A DNA stretch of 64,000 bases from Runella sp. CRIBMP (GTDB lineage Bacteria > Bacteroidota > Bacteroidia > Cytophagales > Spirosomataceae). Within the stretch, counting starts at the first letter, position 1. The number at the start of each line of letters is the position of its first letter. The translations under genes were made by a program, and so were the position numbers. Positions 1-7,567 of the stretch are shown one piece after another. The stretch is from the NCBI RefSeq assembly GCF_009905605.1, contig NZ_JAAAKZ010000002.1, positions 124,001 to 188,000 of the forward strand, in the 5' to 3' direction. Under the pieces are notes generated by a model. That model was given only the letters and a program-made list of their open reading frames with translations, was not told the origin of the DNA and did not search any database.

Positions 1-20
1 ATAGGTGTTCCAGCCTTACT

Positions 21-419
21 ATGAAAGTACATAAAGATAATGTTAGAAGGGTTCAAGAAGTAAGTCCAGAACTTTTTAGTGCTGCCAACGCTGCTTTGGA
101 GGTTGGTGAAAGTGAGTATGTTGAACTTTTTATCAAATTTGATTATCAAAAAAGAACTGATACTCCTGAAATTACGGGCAAAGTAAAGACATGGCTTAGC
201 TTTTTTTACAGGAACAAGGAATCAAGTAAGTCAATTTTTGATGAATTTACTGTTAAAGCGGAAGATATTGATAAAAACTATCGGCTTGAATACTTTGATT
301 TTATATCAGATAAAATAAAAAGTTATGTTAATGTGCAAATGCGCCCTCAAAGTCGTTCAATTGTTAGTTTAGATATGTTTGAAAAGATTGAAAATGAATT
401 TAATGCCAAATCACTATGA
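21..419 (+). CDS. Hypothetical protein, accessory gene pair member 1
   Basis: About 132 residues, charged and soluble, with no signal peptide or membrane segment. I do not recognise the family. The reading frame stays open to the left window edge, so the ATG at 21 may be internal and the gene could begin outside the window. Its stop overlaps the ATG of the next gene by four bases (ATGA), so the two are probably translationally coupled. Composition is clearly more AT-rich than the capsid genes that follow, and an intrinsic terminator closes the pair before the late genes. Such low-GC pairs in prophages are often accessory (moron or defence) genes; that role is inference from context only. Confidence 0.6.
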   Translation: MKVHKDNVRRVQEVSPELFSAANAALEVGESEYVELFIKFDYQKRTDTPEITGKVKTWLSFFYRNKESSKSIFDEFTVKAEDIDKNYRLEYFDFISDKIKSYVNVQMRPQSRSIVSLDMFEKIENEFNAKSL

Positions 420-955
420 AAATTCCCAAGACACTAATTGCTCCGTTAGACGCGTATATAAAGCTCCCCTTTATATACGATAGTGCTTTTATGGGAGTAT
501 TTGTTGGGGTTAACGAGTTGATTATAAAATATGTTAAGTGTTATTTTTTATTAGGTGTAGATACCCTCGGTAACCTTCTTAATGAACTGGTGTCCTCTTC
601 AATTTCGATTGGTGGATTTGTGATAGCAGCCTTAACTATTATTTTAACACTTAAAGATAACCTTAAAGCTAAAGAAGATTCGTACCCTATATCCGCACTG
701 GAAATTTTGTTCAACAGCAGGCATTATAAGAGGTTAGTAAGAGTCTTTTATTGGTCATCTTTTGTATGTGTGTTTACATTTTTTTATTTTAGTTTACTGG
801 AGATAGTTTATCTCAACTTTTCACCGAAAGTTTTTATGTATTTTACAGTCTATGGTTTGATACTTACTGTTTTAGCTGTTGTTAGATGTTTGTTTATTTT
901 ACTGCTTATCATTGAAATACAACTGAAGGGGACCGAATTTGTGGATAATAAATAA
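416..955 (+). CDS. Three-helix membrane protein, accessory gene pair member 2
   Basis: A 179-residue protein with about three hydrophobic segments, roughly residues 60-80, 107-132 and 139-168, separated by a basic loop around residues 81-106. The N-terminal 60 residues are only moderately hydrophobic. I do not recognise the family. It is coupled to the soluble protein upstream by an ATGA overlap and followed by a strong terminator at 986-1018. A soluble protein coupled to a small membrane protein, low GC and sitting in a prophage, would fit superinfection exclusion or abortive infection, but nothing in the sequence proves this. An unrelated membrane role is equally possible. Confidence 0.65.
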   Translation: MKIPKTLIAPLDAYIKLPFIYDSAFMGVFVGVNELIIKYVKCYFLLGVDTLGNLLNELVSSSISIGGFVIAALTIILTLKDNLKAKEDSYPISALEILFNSRHYKRLVRVFYWSSFVCVFTFFYFSLLEIVYLNFSPKVFMYFTVYGLILTVLAVVRCLFILLLIIEIQLKGTEFVDNK

Positions 956-985
956 TCATTATACTTGAATAAGTGAATTTCTTAT

Positions 986-1018
986 AAAAGCGCGTCCCTC
1001 CAGGGCGCGTTTTTTTTT
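986..1018 (+). terminator. Intrinsic terminator closing the accessory pair
   Basis: A GC-rich stem (GCGC-CCC pairing with GGG-CGCG, one bulged T, TCCA loop) is extended by A:T pairs and followed by nine to ten Ts. It separates 21-955 from the late structural genes. Confidence 0.85.
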
Positions 1019-1039
1019 GCCTTTTTGTGGAAAAAAGGC
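1019..1039 (+). promoter_or_regulatory. Hairpin abutting the start codon of the first late gene
   Basis: GCCTTTTT at 1019-1026 pairs perfectly with AAAAAGGC at 1032-1039 across a five-base loop. The stem ends one base before the ATG at 1041, so the purine-rich translation initiation region would be buried. A similar arrangement occurs before 28598. Confidence 0.5.
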
Positions 1040-1040
1040 A

Positions 1041-1526
1041 ATGTTGAATGATTTGTTGCTGACTTATGACCCCTGCGTGCGGGGGCTTGGCGGCATTGTA
1101 CAGATGCAGTTCATTCCCCGCGCGGCCATCGCTTCCATGGGCGTTCCTTCAGGGTTGAACTTTACGGGGCCCCTTACCCTGAAAGCTGGTTGGCGGTGGT
1201 TTACGGTGGAGATGATGGATAAGACCAACTTCTACAATGAGGAATTTCGCGAAACCCAAAACGGAGCTCTCTACGATATTACGGTGGGGGGATTCTATCC
1301 TGATGACTCCTTGGCCACGCTGGAGCTACTGGAGAAAATGTCGCTGTATTATTACCTGGTACGGGCCATGGATTACGAGGGCCGTTGGCGGCTAATAGGC
1401 AACCCCCGCGAAACCCTCAAGATGACCAAGCGCTCTTATTCTTCGACAACGCCCGATACGCGGGTGGGCTTCATGATTGAGTTTACGGGTAGTTTTCTAC
1501 GCCCTGGACTGATCGACGCACGCTAA
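1041..1526 (+). CDS. Phage structural protein of unknown function
   Basis: About 161 residues. The frame is open back to a TTG at 1017, but that would place the start inside a terminator T-tract and hairpin, so I take the ATG at 1041 (MLNDLLLTYDP). The sequence is rich in aromatic residues and glycine with beta-type patterning and no signal or membrane segment. I do not recognise the family. It is the first gene of the late plus-strand array and lies directly upstream of the capsid protease, so a virion or assembly role is likely by position. A tail-tube or head-completion component is conceivable but not shown. Confidence 0.65.
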   Translation: MLNDLLLTYDPCVRGLGGIVQMQFIPRAAIASMGVPSGLNFTGPLTLKAGWRWFTVEMMDKTNFYNEEFRETQNGALYDITVGGFYPDDSLATLELLEKMSLYYYLVRAMDYEGRWRLIGNPRETLKMTKRSYSSTTPDTRVGFMIEFTGSFLRPGLIDAR

Positions 1527-1569
1527 TTCTGTCCTGTGTGCGTGCGCGTTAGCCGTGTAAGTTTGGAGT

Positions 1570-2904
1570 ATGGACAAACGCTTGGAAAGTAATCTGCTGG
1601 GCCTCATGTCGGGAGACTGGTTAATAGATCCCCGTTGGGCAATTGCACATCTGGAGGAACTGGATGCCGTTCGCTCGGCTTCGGGCAATACAGAAAAGCC
1701 CGTCAAAAAACCTATGCTGAGCCTGATGGCCATGCAAGACGGCGTTTTGGCGGCGCAAAATTCGGGCGAAAATCTTCCCTCTGAAACGGTGGCCATTGTA
1801 CATATCCGTCAGGTTATCACCAAATACAGCAGTTGGTATTCGGTAGGCAGCAAAGACTATGCAAGCCTGCTGGCCAGTCTGTATGCCAACGAAAAAATAG
1901 CGGGCATCATACTCGCAGTGGATACCCCAGGCGGGCAAGCTTCAGGAACGCAGGAGGTCTATAAAATGGTGGCGCAAGCCCCCAAAAGTGTTATAACGCT
2001 GGTTGATGGTCTGAATGCAAGTGCAGGCTACTATTATACAGCGGCCTCAAAAGCCATCTATGCCACCCAGGATTCAGATTGGATTGGAAGCATCGGTACC
2101 TACGCGATGTATGCCGATTGGGACGCATTCTACGAGAAAATGGGCCTGAAAATCCATGAAATCTATGCTGACCAAAGTACTGAGAAAAACTTGCCATGGC
2201 GGGAGCTCTTCAAAAAGAAGGATGACAGCCTGATCAGGAAGGACCTTACAACTTTCAATTCATTTTTTCTTGCTGATGTAAAGGCCGCCCGTGGTGGCAA
2301 AATCAAGGCTACGAAAGAAGTTGACCCCTACAAAGGCGGCATTTTTTACGCTAAAGAAGCCCAAAAAATCGGTTTGATTGACGGATTTTCCAACACCGAA
2401 CAGGCAGTTTCGGAGGTGTTGGACCGTGGCAAAACCAGCTCCAAAAAGAGTTTTTCTTTCACTACCCATAAAAATCAAAAAGCAGACATGAGCTTAATTA
2501 ACCGCGCGATGGCCTTCATTAAGGGTGCATCGACAGAAGAAAACAGCGATGGATCCGCGCGCGACGCCGCCATCACGGCTCTAGGCACTGTAGCCGAGCA
2601 GGCACAAGCCCAAGTGACCACTTTGGAAGGAAAGGTGACGAGCCTTACCACCGAGCGTGATACCGCTATCCAATCCCTTGCCACCGCCAACGCCAAAATC
2701 ACTGAGCTTGAAGGAAAGGTGACCACCCTGACCACCGAACGCGATGGATTGCAGGCCAAGGTAACAGCCTTGGGCGGCCAGCCTGGAGCAGAGCCGACGA
2801 AGGAAGCCAGCGAGAAGAAAGTCGAAGGCGAGGATAAGAAAACCTTTTCCGAAAAGACGGCCAAAAATTCGATGAACCAAGCCGCCGCTGCCTTAGGGTT
2901 GTAA
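1570..2904 (+). CDS. Phage capsid maturation protease (S49/SppA-like) fused to scaffold-like coiled coil
   Basis: A 444-residue protein. Residues about 70-290 form an S49 peptidase domain: AVDTPGGQASG at 116-126 and GLNASAGYY at 147-155, where Ser151 is the expected nucleophile. Lys206 in QSTEKNLPW is a plausible catalytic lysine by its spacing of about 55 residues, as in bacterial SppA. Residues about 340-400 contain two similar heptad-type segments (LEGKVTSLTTERD and LEGKVTTLTTERD), typical of a scaffolding coiled coil, and the C-terminus is charged. S49 proteases encoded just before the major capsid gene process the prohead in HK97-fold phages, and a C-terminal scaffold fusion is known in that setting. 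The next gene fits the capsid substrate. Confidence 0.88.
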   Translation: MDKRLESNLLGLMSGDWLIDPRWAIAHLEELDAVRSASGNTEKPVKKPMLSLMAMQDGVLAAQNSGENLPSETVAIVHIRQVITKYSSWYSVGSKDYASLLASLYANEKIAGIILAVDTPGGQASGTQEVYKMVAQAPKSVITLVDGLNASAGYYYTAASKAIYATQDSDWIGSIGTYAMYADWDAFYEKMGLKIHEIYADQSTEKNLPWRELFKKKDDSLIRKDLTTFNSFFLADVKAARGGKIKATKEVDPYKGGIFYAKEAQKIGLIDGFSNTEQAVSEVLDRGKTSSKKSFSFTTHKNQKADMSLINRAMAFIKGASTEENSDGSARDAAITALGTVAEQAQAQVTTLEGKVTSLTTERDTAIQSLATANAKITELEGKVTTLTTERDGLQAKVTALGGQPGAEPTKEASEKKVEGEDKKTFSEKTAKNSMNQAAAALGL

Positions 2905-2926
2905 TAGCCTTGAGCCCAAATTTATT

Positions 2927-2940
2927 CCTAAACCCACCTT
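2927..2940 (+). repeat. Leader repeat copy 1 (CCTAAACCyACCT)
   Basis: CCTAAACCCACCTT lies 18 bases before the start of the putative major capsid gene. The 13-base core recurs at 3946 and 4443, each time in the short gap before the next gene. Confidence 0.7.
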
Positions 2941-2957
2941 AATCTTTTTCTTAAAAA

Positions 2958-3938
2958 ATGAATATTGTCCTTACCGATGTGGTCACCGAATACGGTGAAT
3001 ACTATCAAAACCAAGGCCAGGGCACTGGTGACCTTTACGCGGTAGCTATGCGCGAATTTGTGACGATGCAGGTTTTTAGCCTGATGATCACGCGCGATAC
3101 CATCTACAAGGCTGCAAAAAGTACCGTTGGCTCGTTGGTTCAGCCCTTCCAGAAAGGCTTTACGCCGCGCGTAGGTAACCTTACCTTTGAGCCGGTGCAG
3201 ATTGTGCAGCACCACATGAAAGTGGATGATGAGCTCTCTCCTGATGACCTGATGCCTTCGTGGCTTGGTTTTTTGGCGGGCTCGGAAGTGAAGAGGTCTG
3301 AATGGCCGTTTATTCGTTGGTTTTTGGAAAACAAATGGTTTCCGAAAATCGGGGAAGATATTGAGCTCAACGAGATTGGTTTGGGCGTAGCCACGGCTCC
3401 TACTCCAGGAACTGCGGGCCCTATCAAAACTTCAATGGATGGGATTCAAACCATTTTGAATGGTCATATCACGGCTGGGCGCACAGTGCCTATCACCATG
3501 GGTGCTATCCCCGAAAATGATGCCGACTTTGTGACTTACATGGAGGAGCTCGTGGACCAGATCCACAAGGCCTACTGGCGCAAGGACATGACGGGCTATC
3601 TCTCTGAAGACTTGGAACGCCGCTACCTGCGCGGCCATGCCGCTAAGTACGGCGACCGGGCCAGCTCCAACACCAACAAGGGAGGAAGCACCAAGATTGA
3701 GTTCACCAATCAATCCATCAAGGGATTGCCTTCGATGAACTTGAAAGCCAATGGCAACGCCTGCAACCGTATTTTCTTCACTCCGAAGGAAAACGCGGTG
3801 ATGATGATGAATAAGGCCAATCCTTTCCGTGATTTGGACATGCAGCCTTTTGAGCGTGTGATCAAGCTCCTTACCGACTGGTACATGGGCATTGGTTTTA
3901 TCCTGCCTGAGATCGTCTTCTGTAACGACCAAGAATAA
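2958..3938 (+). CDS. Putative major capsid protein
   Basis: A 326-residue protein with no signal peptide or membrane segment. It starts after a repeated 13-base leader. An N-terminal helix-rich stretch is followed by mixed alpha/beta sequence. I cannot point to a diagnostic motif; the call rests on position directly after the protease/scaffold gene, on a length usual for HK97-fold capsid proteins, and on a strong hairpin terminator immediately downstream (3968-3999), common after the most highly expressed phage gene. It ends VFCNDQE. An alternative is another abundant head protein, but no better capsid candidate exists in the window. Confidence 0.75.
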   Translation: MNIVLTDVVTEYGEYYQNQGQGTGDLYAVAMREFVTMQVFSLMITRDTIYKAAKSTVGSLVQPFQKGFTPRVGNLTFEPVQIVQHHMKVDDELSPDDLMPSWLGFLAGSEVKRSEWPFIRWFLENKWFPKIGEDIELNEIGLGVATAPTPGTAGPIKTSMDGIQTILNGHITAGRTVPITMGAIPENDADFVTYMEELVDQIHKAYWRKDMTGYLSEDLERRYLRGHAAKYGDRASSNTNKGGSTKIEFTNQSIKGLPSMNLKANGNACNRIFFTPKENAVMMMNKANPFRDLDMQPFERVIKLLTDWYMGIGFILPEIVFCNDQE

Positions 3939-3945
3939 TTTTTTT

Positions 3946-3960
3946 CCTAAACCTACCTAA
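3946..3960 (+). repeat. Leader repeat copy 2
   Basis: CCTAAACCTACCTAA differs from copy 1 by one base in the 13-base core. It lies between the capsid stop and the terminator hairpin, ahead of the gene at 4005. Confidence 0.7.
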
Positions 3961-3967
3961 CCCGCCC

Positions 3968-3999
3968 GGTAGCCTGCTCAGGCAGGCTACCAAATTTTT
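3968..3999 (+). terminator. Terminator or attenuator after the capsid gene
   Basis: GGTAGCCTGC and GCAGGCTACC form a perfect 10-bp stem with a four-base loop, followed by AAATTTTT. The structural array continues downstream, so it probably attenuates rather than stops transcription. Confidence 0.8.
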
Positions 4000-4004
4000 C
4001 AACC

Positions 4005-4430
4005 ATGGGAAAAGCAAACGAAACCCCAGTAACGCTCACCCCTGAGCAAGAACTGGAACTAATCAAAAAAGACCTGGCCGAGTTGGACGCAAAGTATCAA
4101 CTGCTTTCGGTGCAATCGGTCAACGATGCCAAAGCGGCCAAAGCGCTCCTTGACCGAAAGGACGCCTTCATCAACGAACTCAAGAAGGCTAACGAGGAGC
4201 AGGAAGAGCTTATCGAAGAGCTACAGGAGCAAATCAGCGCGCAGGACAATGATGGGCTGAAAATCCCTGGCCCTCCAACGGTGAAATTTGAAGGTGAAAC
4301 CTATCTGGTAACAGCCCGTAAGTTTAGGCTCAAAGGCGACCCCAAAACGTATGAACTGGAGGACCTTCGGGACCAAGATTTGGTCAGACGCTTGGTAGAG
4401 TCGAAAGCGGGCTATCTGGTCAAAAAGTAA
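4005..4430 (+). CDS. Small coiled-coil phage protein
   Basis: A 141-residue, highly charged protein. Residues about 12-85 are almost entirely Glu, Lys, Leu and Ala and should form a long coiled coil (LIKKDLAELDAKYQLLS and EEQEELIEELQEQIS). Residues 92-141 form a small domain with TVKFEGETYLVTARKF and end YLVKK. I do not recognise a named family. It sits between the putative major capsid gene and a probable tail or head gene, so a head-assembly or capsid-decoration role is possible by position. A coiled coil followed by a small beta domain could also suit an assembly chaperone. Confidence 0.7.
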   Translation: MGKANETPVTLTPEQELELIKKDLAELDAKYQLLSVQSVNDAKAAKALLDRKDAFINELKKANEEQEELIEELQEQISAQDNDGLKIPGPPTVKFEGETYLVTARKFRLKGDPKTYELEDLRDQDLVRRLVESKAGYLVKK

Positions 4431-4442
4431 TCACCCAACCCA

Positions 4443-4456
4443 CCTAAACCCACCTC
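4443..4456 (+). repeat. Leader repeat copy 3
   Basis: CCTAAACCCACCTC is identical to copy 1 over the 13-base core. It lies seven bases before the ATG at 4463 and is preceded by a partial CCAACCCACC. Confidence 0.7.
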
Positions 4457-4462
4457 ACGACA

Positions 4463-5008
4463 ATGTGTGAAGTACTTGATATTGTAGAAAATGCCGACCC
4501 CTGTAATCCCAACATGGGCGGCACCGAAGATGAGGCATACTACGCCTTATTGTCGGATTTTGAGAGCATACCCGAGCCGCCCCTTTCCAATCCAAGTGTG
4601 GCGTTGAAATTTACGGTGACTACCGACCCTGTGTTTAAGGTTGGCAAGTGCTGGCGTAAGATTCAGCTCCACAAAAATTCAGGAAAAGTTTCTTACGAAG
4701 GAGCAGGCAACGGGGGCGCAAAGGGAGCACTATTCACCTTTGGTATTCCTGGCAATAACCTGCTTGGCCACGTGCTCAACAACTTGGCCGACAACCATAC
4801 ACCGTATGTGTTTTTGGTAAAGCGCAACAGCACCCCAGCGGGTCGTTATGATTTGATCGGAAGCTTTAAGCACAAGGCTGCTCTTAAGGGCACCAACGAC
4901 GGCGGTACGCCAGAAGGCGACGGCGATATGTACAACTTCGAAGTGCGCAGCACTCAGAAGTTTGAGGTGCATTATACTGGTACGGTGCAGCTCACCGAAG
5001 AAACGTAA
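4463..5008 (+). CDS. Phage structural protein, possibly tail-tube-like
   Basis: A 181-residue protein of mostly beta character, with glycine-rich loops around residues 80-95 and 145-160 and a C-terminal stretch FEVHYTGTVQLTEET. Its N-terminus (MCEVLDIVENADPCNPNMGG) carries two cysteines and no signal. I do not recognise a family by motif. Size, beta-rich pattern and a place a few genes after the capsid gene would suit a tail-tube or head decoration protein; that is inference. Copy 3 of the repeated leader precedes it, suggesting shared expression control with the capsid genes. Confidence 0.65.
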   Translation: MCEVLDIVENADPCNPNMGGTEDEAYYALLSDFESIPEPPLSNPSVALKFTVTTDPVFKVGKCWRKIQLHKNSGKVSYEGAGNGGAKGALFTFGIPGNNLLGHVLNNLADNHTPYVFLVKRNSTPAGRYDLIGSFKHKAALKGTNDGGTPEGDGDMYNFEVRSTQKFEVHYTGTVQLTEET

Positions 5009-5034
5009 TTTTTCAACCATAACCGATTAAGGAC

Positions 5035-5268
5035 ATGGCCACAGATAAAGCAATCGTCGTCGGCGGCGAGCCGACACCCAAAGCACCCGAACCGATCTAT
5101 GAAGTTGTTGGCCTCAAGGCCCACGATGGAGAAGGCATATACAAGAAAGGCTCCATCATGATGAAAATCAACGGCGTGGAGGTCGACCTTGCCAAAGCCA
5201 CTCAGGAAGACCTGAAAAAACTCTACGAGGCAGGTAAGCGATTTGTGCGGATTGCCCCAGCGAAATAG
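5035..5268 (+). CDS. Small hypothetical phage protein
   Basis: A 77-residue protein with a Pro/Ala-rich N-terminal 20 residues and a compact C-terminal half (EVDLAKATQEDLKKLYEAG). The last part resembles short head-tail proteins that contain a mini SAP- or LysM-like helix pair, but the match is too weak to name. It begins 26 bases after the previous gene and is followed by a strong terminator, so it closes the capsid module. Confidence 0.6.
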   Translation: MATDKAIVVGGEPTPKAPEPIYEVVGLKAHDGEGIYKKGSIMMKINGVEVDLAKATQEDLKKLYEAGKRFVRIAPAK

Positions 5269-5288
5269 TACGAGGATGGTGAGTAATG

Positions 5289-5318
5289 AAAAATCGGGGC
5301 AGCTGTCCCGATTTTTTT
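5289..5318 (+). terminator. Intrinsic terminator at end of capsid module
   Basis: AAAAATCGGG pairs with CCCGATTTTT around an eight-base loop, with a run of seven Ts. It separates the capsid module from the packaging module at 5382. Confidence 0.88.
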
Positions 5319-5319
5319 G

Positions 5320-5350
5320 TTTGTACATTTTTCGAAAAACGTGGTACAAA
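5320..5350. repeat. TTTGTAC/GTACAAA inverted repeat before packaging module
   Basis: TTTGTAC at 5320-5326 and GTACAAA at 5344-5350 form a 7-bp inverted repeat in the leader of the gene at 5382. The 12-mer TTTGTTTGTACA here also occurs at 35300-35311 in the TGTACA-rich spacer. It could be an operator or promoter element; no clean TAnnTTTG is visible. Confidence 0.4.
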
Positions 5351-5381
5351 ATAAAGAAGTTACAAAAAAGTACTATAACGA

Positions 5382-6017
5382 ATGTCCTACGAAAAACGCC
5401 TTGAAACGGTGGCTCGGCTGGATGCTTGGCTATCCGATCAGAATTATATAACAGGCCTTAGGCTCTTTAGGGAGTGCATCGGAGAGACGGTGCTCTATAA
5501 GGCAATGCTGCGCGGGCAGAATTCATTCAACGCAAGGAAGCTCACCGAAACCCTGACGGCCGAGCGCGACCGACTGAAGGCCACCGCCCAGGAGCAGGTA
5601 AGTAATGAGCCCTCTTCCGTAGCAGAGCTAAGGCGACAGGCCAGCGGCCTGATGAATGAACGCGCCGCACTCAAGGCGCAGATTAGGGTTCTGAACGACG
5701 AGGAGCAGCGACGCATACGGGCGTTTCGGGTGCTGGATATTGGCGATGAGTTGGATCGGATCTATGGCCAAATCGAATTCTACGAAAACAACGGGATGCT
5801 CTGGGAGCCGCCCGCTGAAACCGAGAGCGACGAAATGATTTTGCGGCGGTATCTTAACCTTAGAACTTATATCAGCCGAACGGCCAAAGCGGCCGAGGTG
5901 GCGATTCTTCCTGAGAAAAGAAAGAGGCTAACGGAAAAACTCAAGGCGTTGCAGGAAGAAAAAGCGCAACTGGAACTCACCGAAACCATCAAAAAACACC
6001 ACGGCCATGTTGTTTAA
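5382..6017 (+). CDS. Coiled-coil phage protein of unknown function
   Basis: A 211-residue, strongly helical, charged protein. Residues 50-120 and 165-205 have coiled-coil character (LTAERDRLKATAQEQ and LKALQEEKAQLELTE). The short segment YENNGMLWEPP around residues 136-146 breaks the helices. There is no membrane segment or signal. I do not recognise the family. It overlaps the start of the PLD-like gene by 11 bases, so it is translationally coupled to it and belongs to the packaging module. A structural linker or assembly role is possible. Confidence 0.65.
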   Translation: MSYEKRLETVARLDAWLSDQNYITGLRLFRECIGETVLYKAMLRGQNSFNARKLTETLTAERDRLKATAQEQVSNEPSSVAELRRQASGLMNERAALKAQIRVLNDEEQRRIRAFRVLDIGDELDRIYGQIEFYENNGMLWEPPAETESDEMILRRYLNLRTYISRTAKAAEVAILPEKRKRLTEKLKALQEEKAQLELTETIKKHHGHVV

Positions 6018-6594
6018 ACCCGACGAAATTGAAGATTGGGGCGTACCCAAAGTGCAGAAAGCGACCGCGATGGAGCTACCCATCGAGGGAATTGAATCTT
6101 TTTTGTCGAAAAAAGCCCAAACCCTTCAGGAGGTAATGCCCGAACTCAAGGCCAATTATATCACACTCTACGCCAGTGCGGGACTGTGGAGTATGCACGA
6201 TTTGTTGTTTTGGATTCTGGATAAGACCGGGCCTGCAAAGGTAATCTCAGCGACTTGGAGCATGACCGAAGACCCCGCCACCCAAATAGCCAGGCGTTTG
6301 CACGAGGGAATCATTCAAGAGCTTCATTTTTTGTTTGACGTGCGCGTGCGTATTCGTAACCCCAAAGTGCTGAGTTTTGTGAGGCACCAAGCGGCCACGT
6401 GCCGCCTGAGCGCCTGCCATGCCAAGGCTTTTGTGGTTGAAAATGATTCCTGGAATGTGACGGTGGTCAGCAGTGCCAACTTTACAACCAACCCCCGCAT
6501 CGAGGCGGGTGTACTGCTAACCCACCCAAAAGCTGCCGAATTTACCAAGGATTGGATAATGAAGGAGATTGAAAAAGGACACCCTTTCGACTAA
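6007..6594 (+). CDS. Phospholipase-D-superfamily-like protein
   Basis: A 195-residue protein with a single PLD-type motif: H138-A-K140 followed by Asp147 in CHAKAFVVENDSW, then SSANFTTNPRIEAG at 155-168, the usual Ser/Asn-Phe continuation of HKD motifs. The family includes phospholipases, nucleases such as Nuc and BfiI, and non-enzymatic members; one HKD half-site suggests a homodimer like the Nuc-type nucleases. It starts inside the preceding gene and abuts the next, in an operon leading to the terminase, so a DNA-processing job in packaging or degradation of host DNA is more likely than a lipid role (inference). The chemical substrate cannot be read from the sequence. Confidence 0.72.
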   Translation: MLFKPDEIEDWGVPKVQKATAMELPIEGIESFLSKKAQTLQEVMPELKANYITLYASAGLWSMHDLLFWILDKTGPAKVISATWSMTEDPATQIARRLHEGIIQELHFLFDVRVRIRNPKVLSFVRHQAATCRLSACHAKAFVVENDSWNVTVVSSANFTTNPRIEAGVLLTHPKAAEFTKDWIMKEIEKGHPFD

Positions 6595-6875
6595 TGGAAG
6601 AACTTTCAAAAGAGATATTGGACCAAGTTACCGAGTACGGCCGTCTGCTTTTTTCGGTCGATGATGTAGCCGTAATCATCGGCATCGACAAACAAAAAGC
6701 CAGGCATTGGGCCAAATCTCCGAGCCATGCTTTCATGCAGGCTTATCTGAAGGGAAGATTGATGACAGAAGCCGAAGTACGCAAAACCACCATCACCCTC
6801 GCCAAGCAAGGTAGTACGCCCGCCGTAGAGCAGGTGAAAAAGTATATCAGGGATTCTAAAATAGAAAATTGCTGA
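6594..6875 (+). CDS. Small helical, possibly DNA-binding protein (terminase-associated)
   Basis: A 93-residue all-helical protein. Residues about 20-50 (FSVDDVAVIIGIDKQKARHWA) read like a helix-turn-helix with a turn at GIDK, and the rest (EAEVRKTTITLAKQGSTPAVEQ) resembles the helical bundle of small terminase N-terminal domains. It shares its final bases with the next start (TGATG overlap) and is two genes upstream of the large terminase, so a role in recognising phage DNA during packaging is plausible. A plain transcription factor is the alternative. Confidence 0.65.
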   Translation: MEELSKEILDQVTEYGRLLFSVDDVAVIIGIDKQKARHWAKSPSHAFMQAYLKGRLMTEAEVRKTTITLAKQGSTPAVEQVKKYIRDSKIENC

Positions 6876-7567
6876 TGGCAAAGACCCATAAAGATAACGC
6901 CCTGGAGCAACACATCGAACAGTCGTTGGCGACCGGGGAAACCCATGCCGAGATTGTGGCAAGGCGTTTCTACGATGATTTCGATGATATCTATCGGTAT
7001 TACCACGACCCCACGGGCAAACTTGAGCTATCAGGAAAGCAAAAGGCGCAGCTGAGCCGGTGGCGTTGGATTAGAGAATGGCTCTTACAAAACGAAAACG
7101 ATACCGACCGTGAGGTGATTCTGGCAATCAAAATGGAATATGAGTTAAGCGAAAAGCAAGCCTACATTGATCTGAAGAATACCAAGCGTTTTTTTGCCTC
7201 CATGGAACCAGTCCAAAAGGAGTTTGAAAAAATAATGATGATTGAGCGCCTCAAAAAGCAGTACAAACGCCTAAAAGCCGATGGAAGCATTAAAGCCGAA
7301 GCCGTAGCCGCCAAGGTGGAAGAGCTCCTGATGAAAGTGATGGGATTGGCTGAGCCTGAAATGCAAATGCCCGTTCCGGTGGTGGTTGAAATCAAGCAGG
7401 TGTTTCAGCCTTCTATTTTGGGCGTAGACGATATTCCTGAAGACCGATTGGCCAAGATGCTCAAGGCTTTTGGGCAGAAGAAAGAGGAAGAGCGTCGCCG
7501 TGAAATCGAAGATGTTAGTTTTGAAATGATCTTAAATAATGAACAGCCCCCAAAACAACAGCGTTAA
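6875..7567 (+). CDS. Putative terminase small subunit
   Basis: About 230 residues. I take the ATG at 6875, which overlaps the previous stop by one base, rather than the TTG two codons earlier. The protein is strongly helical and basic. Residues 70-130 (TDREVILAIKMEYELSEKQ) form a helical segment common in small terminases, followed by a charged central coiled region and an acidic C-terminus. The stop lies 29 bases inside the large terminase gene, a tight coupling typical of terS-terL. The specific subunit call is inference from position and helical layout; no signature motif is diagnostic. Confidence 0.7.
   Translation: MAKTHKDNALEQHIEQSLATGETHAEIVARRFYDDFDDIYRYYHDPTGKLELSGKQKAQLSRWRWIREWLLQNENDTDREVILAIKMEYELSEKQAYIDLKNTKRFFASMEPVQKEFEKIMMIERLKKQYKRLKADGSIKAEAVAAKVEELLMKVMGLAEPEMQMPVPVVVEIKQVFQPSILGVDDIPEDRLAKMLKAFGQKKEEERRREIEDVSFEMILNNEQPPKQQR

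Noticed and set aside
1-1000. Left attachment site inside the window
   Set aside because: No copy of the tRNA-Arg 3' sequence was seen near the left edge, and phage genes continue to base 1.
1017-1040. Longer TTG-initiated form of the first structural gene
   Set aside because: The TTG lies in a terminator T-tract and the added residues come from hairpin sequence.
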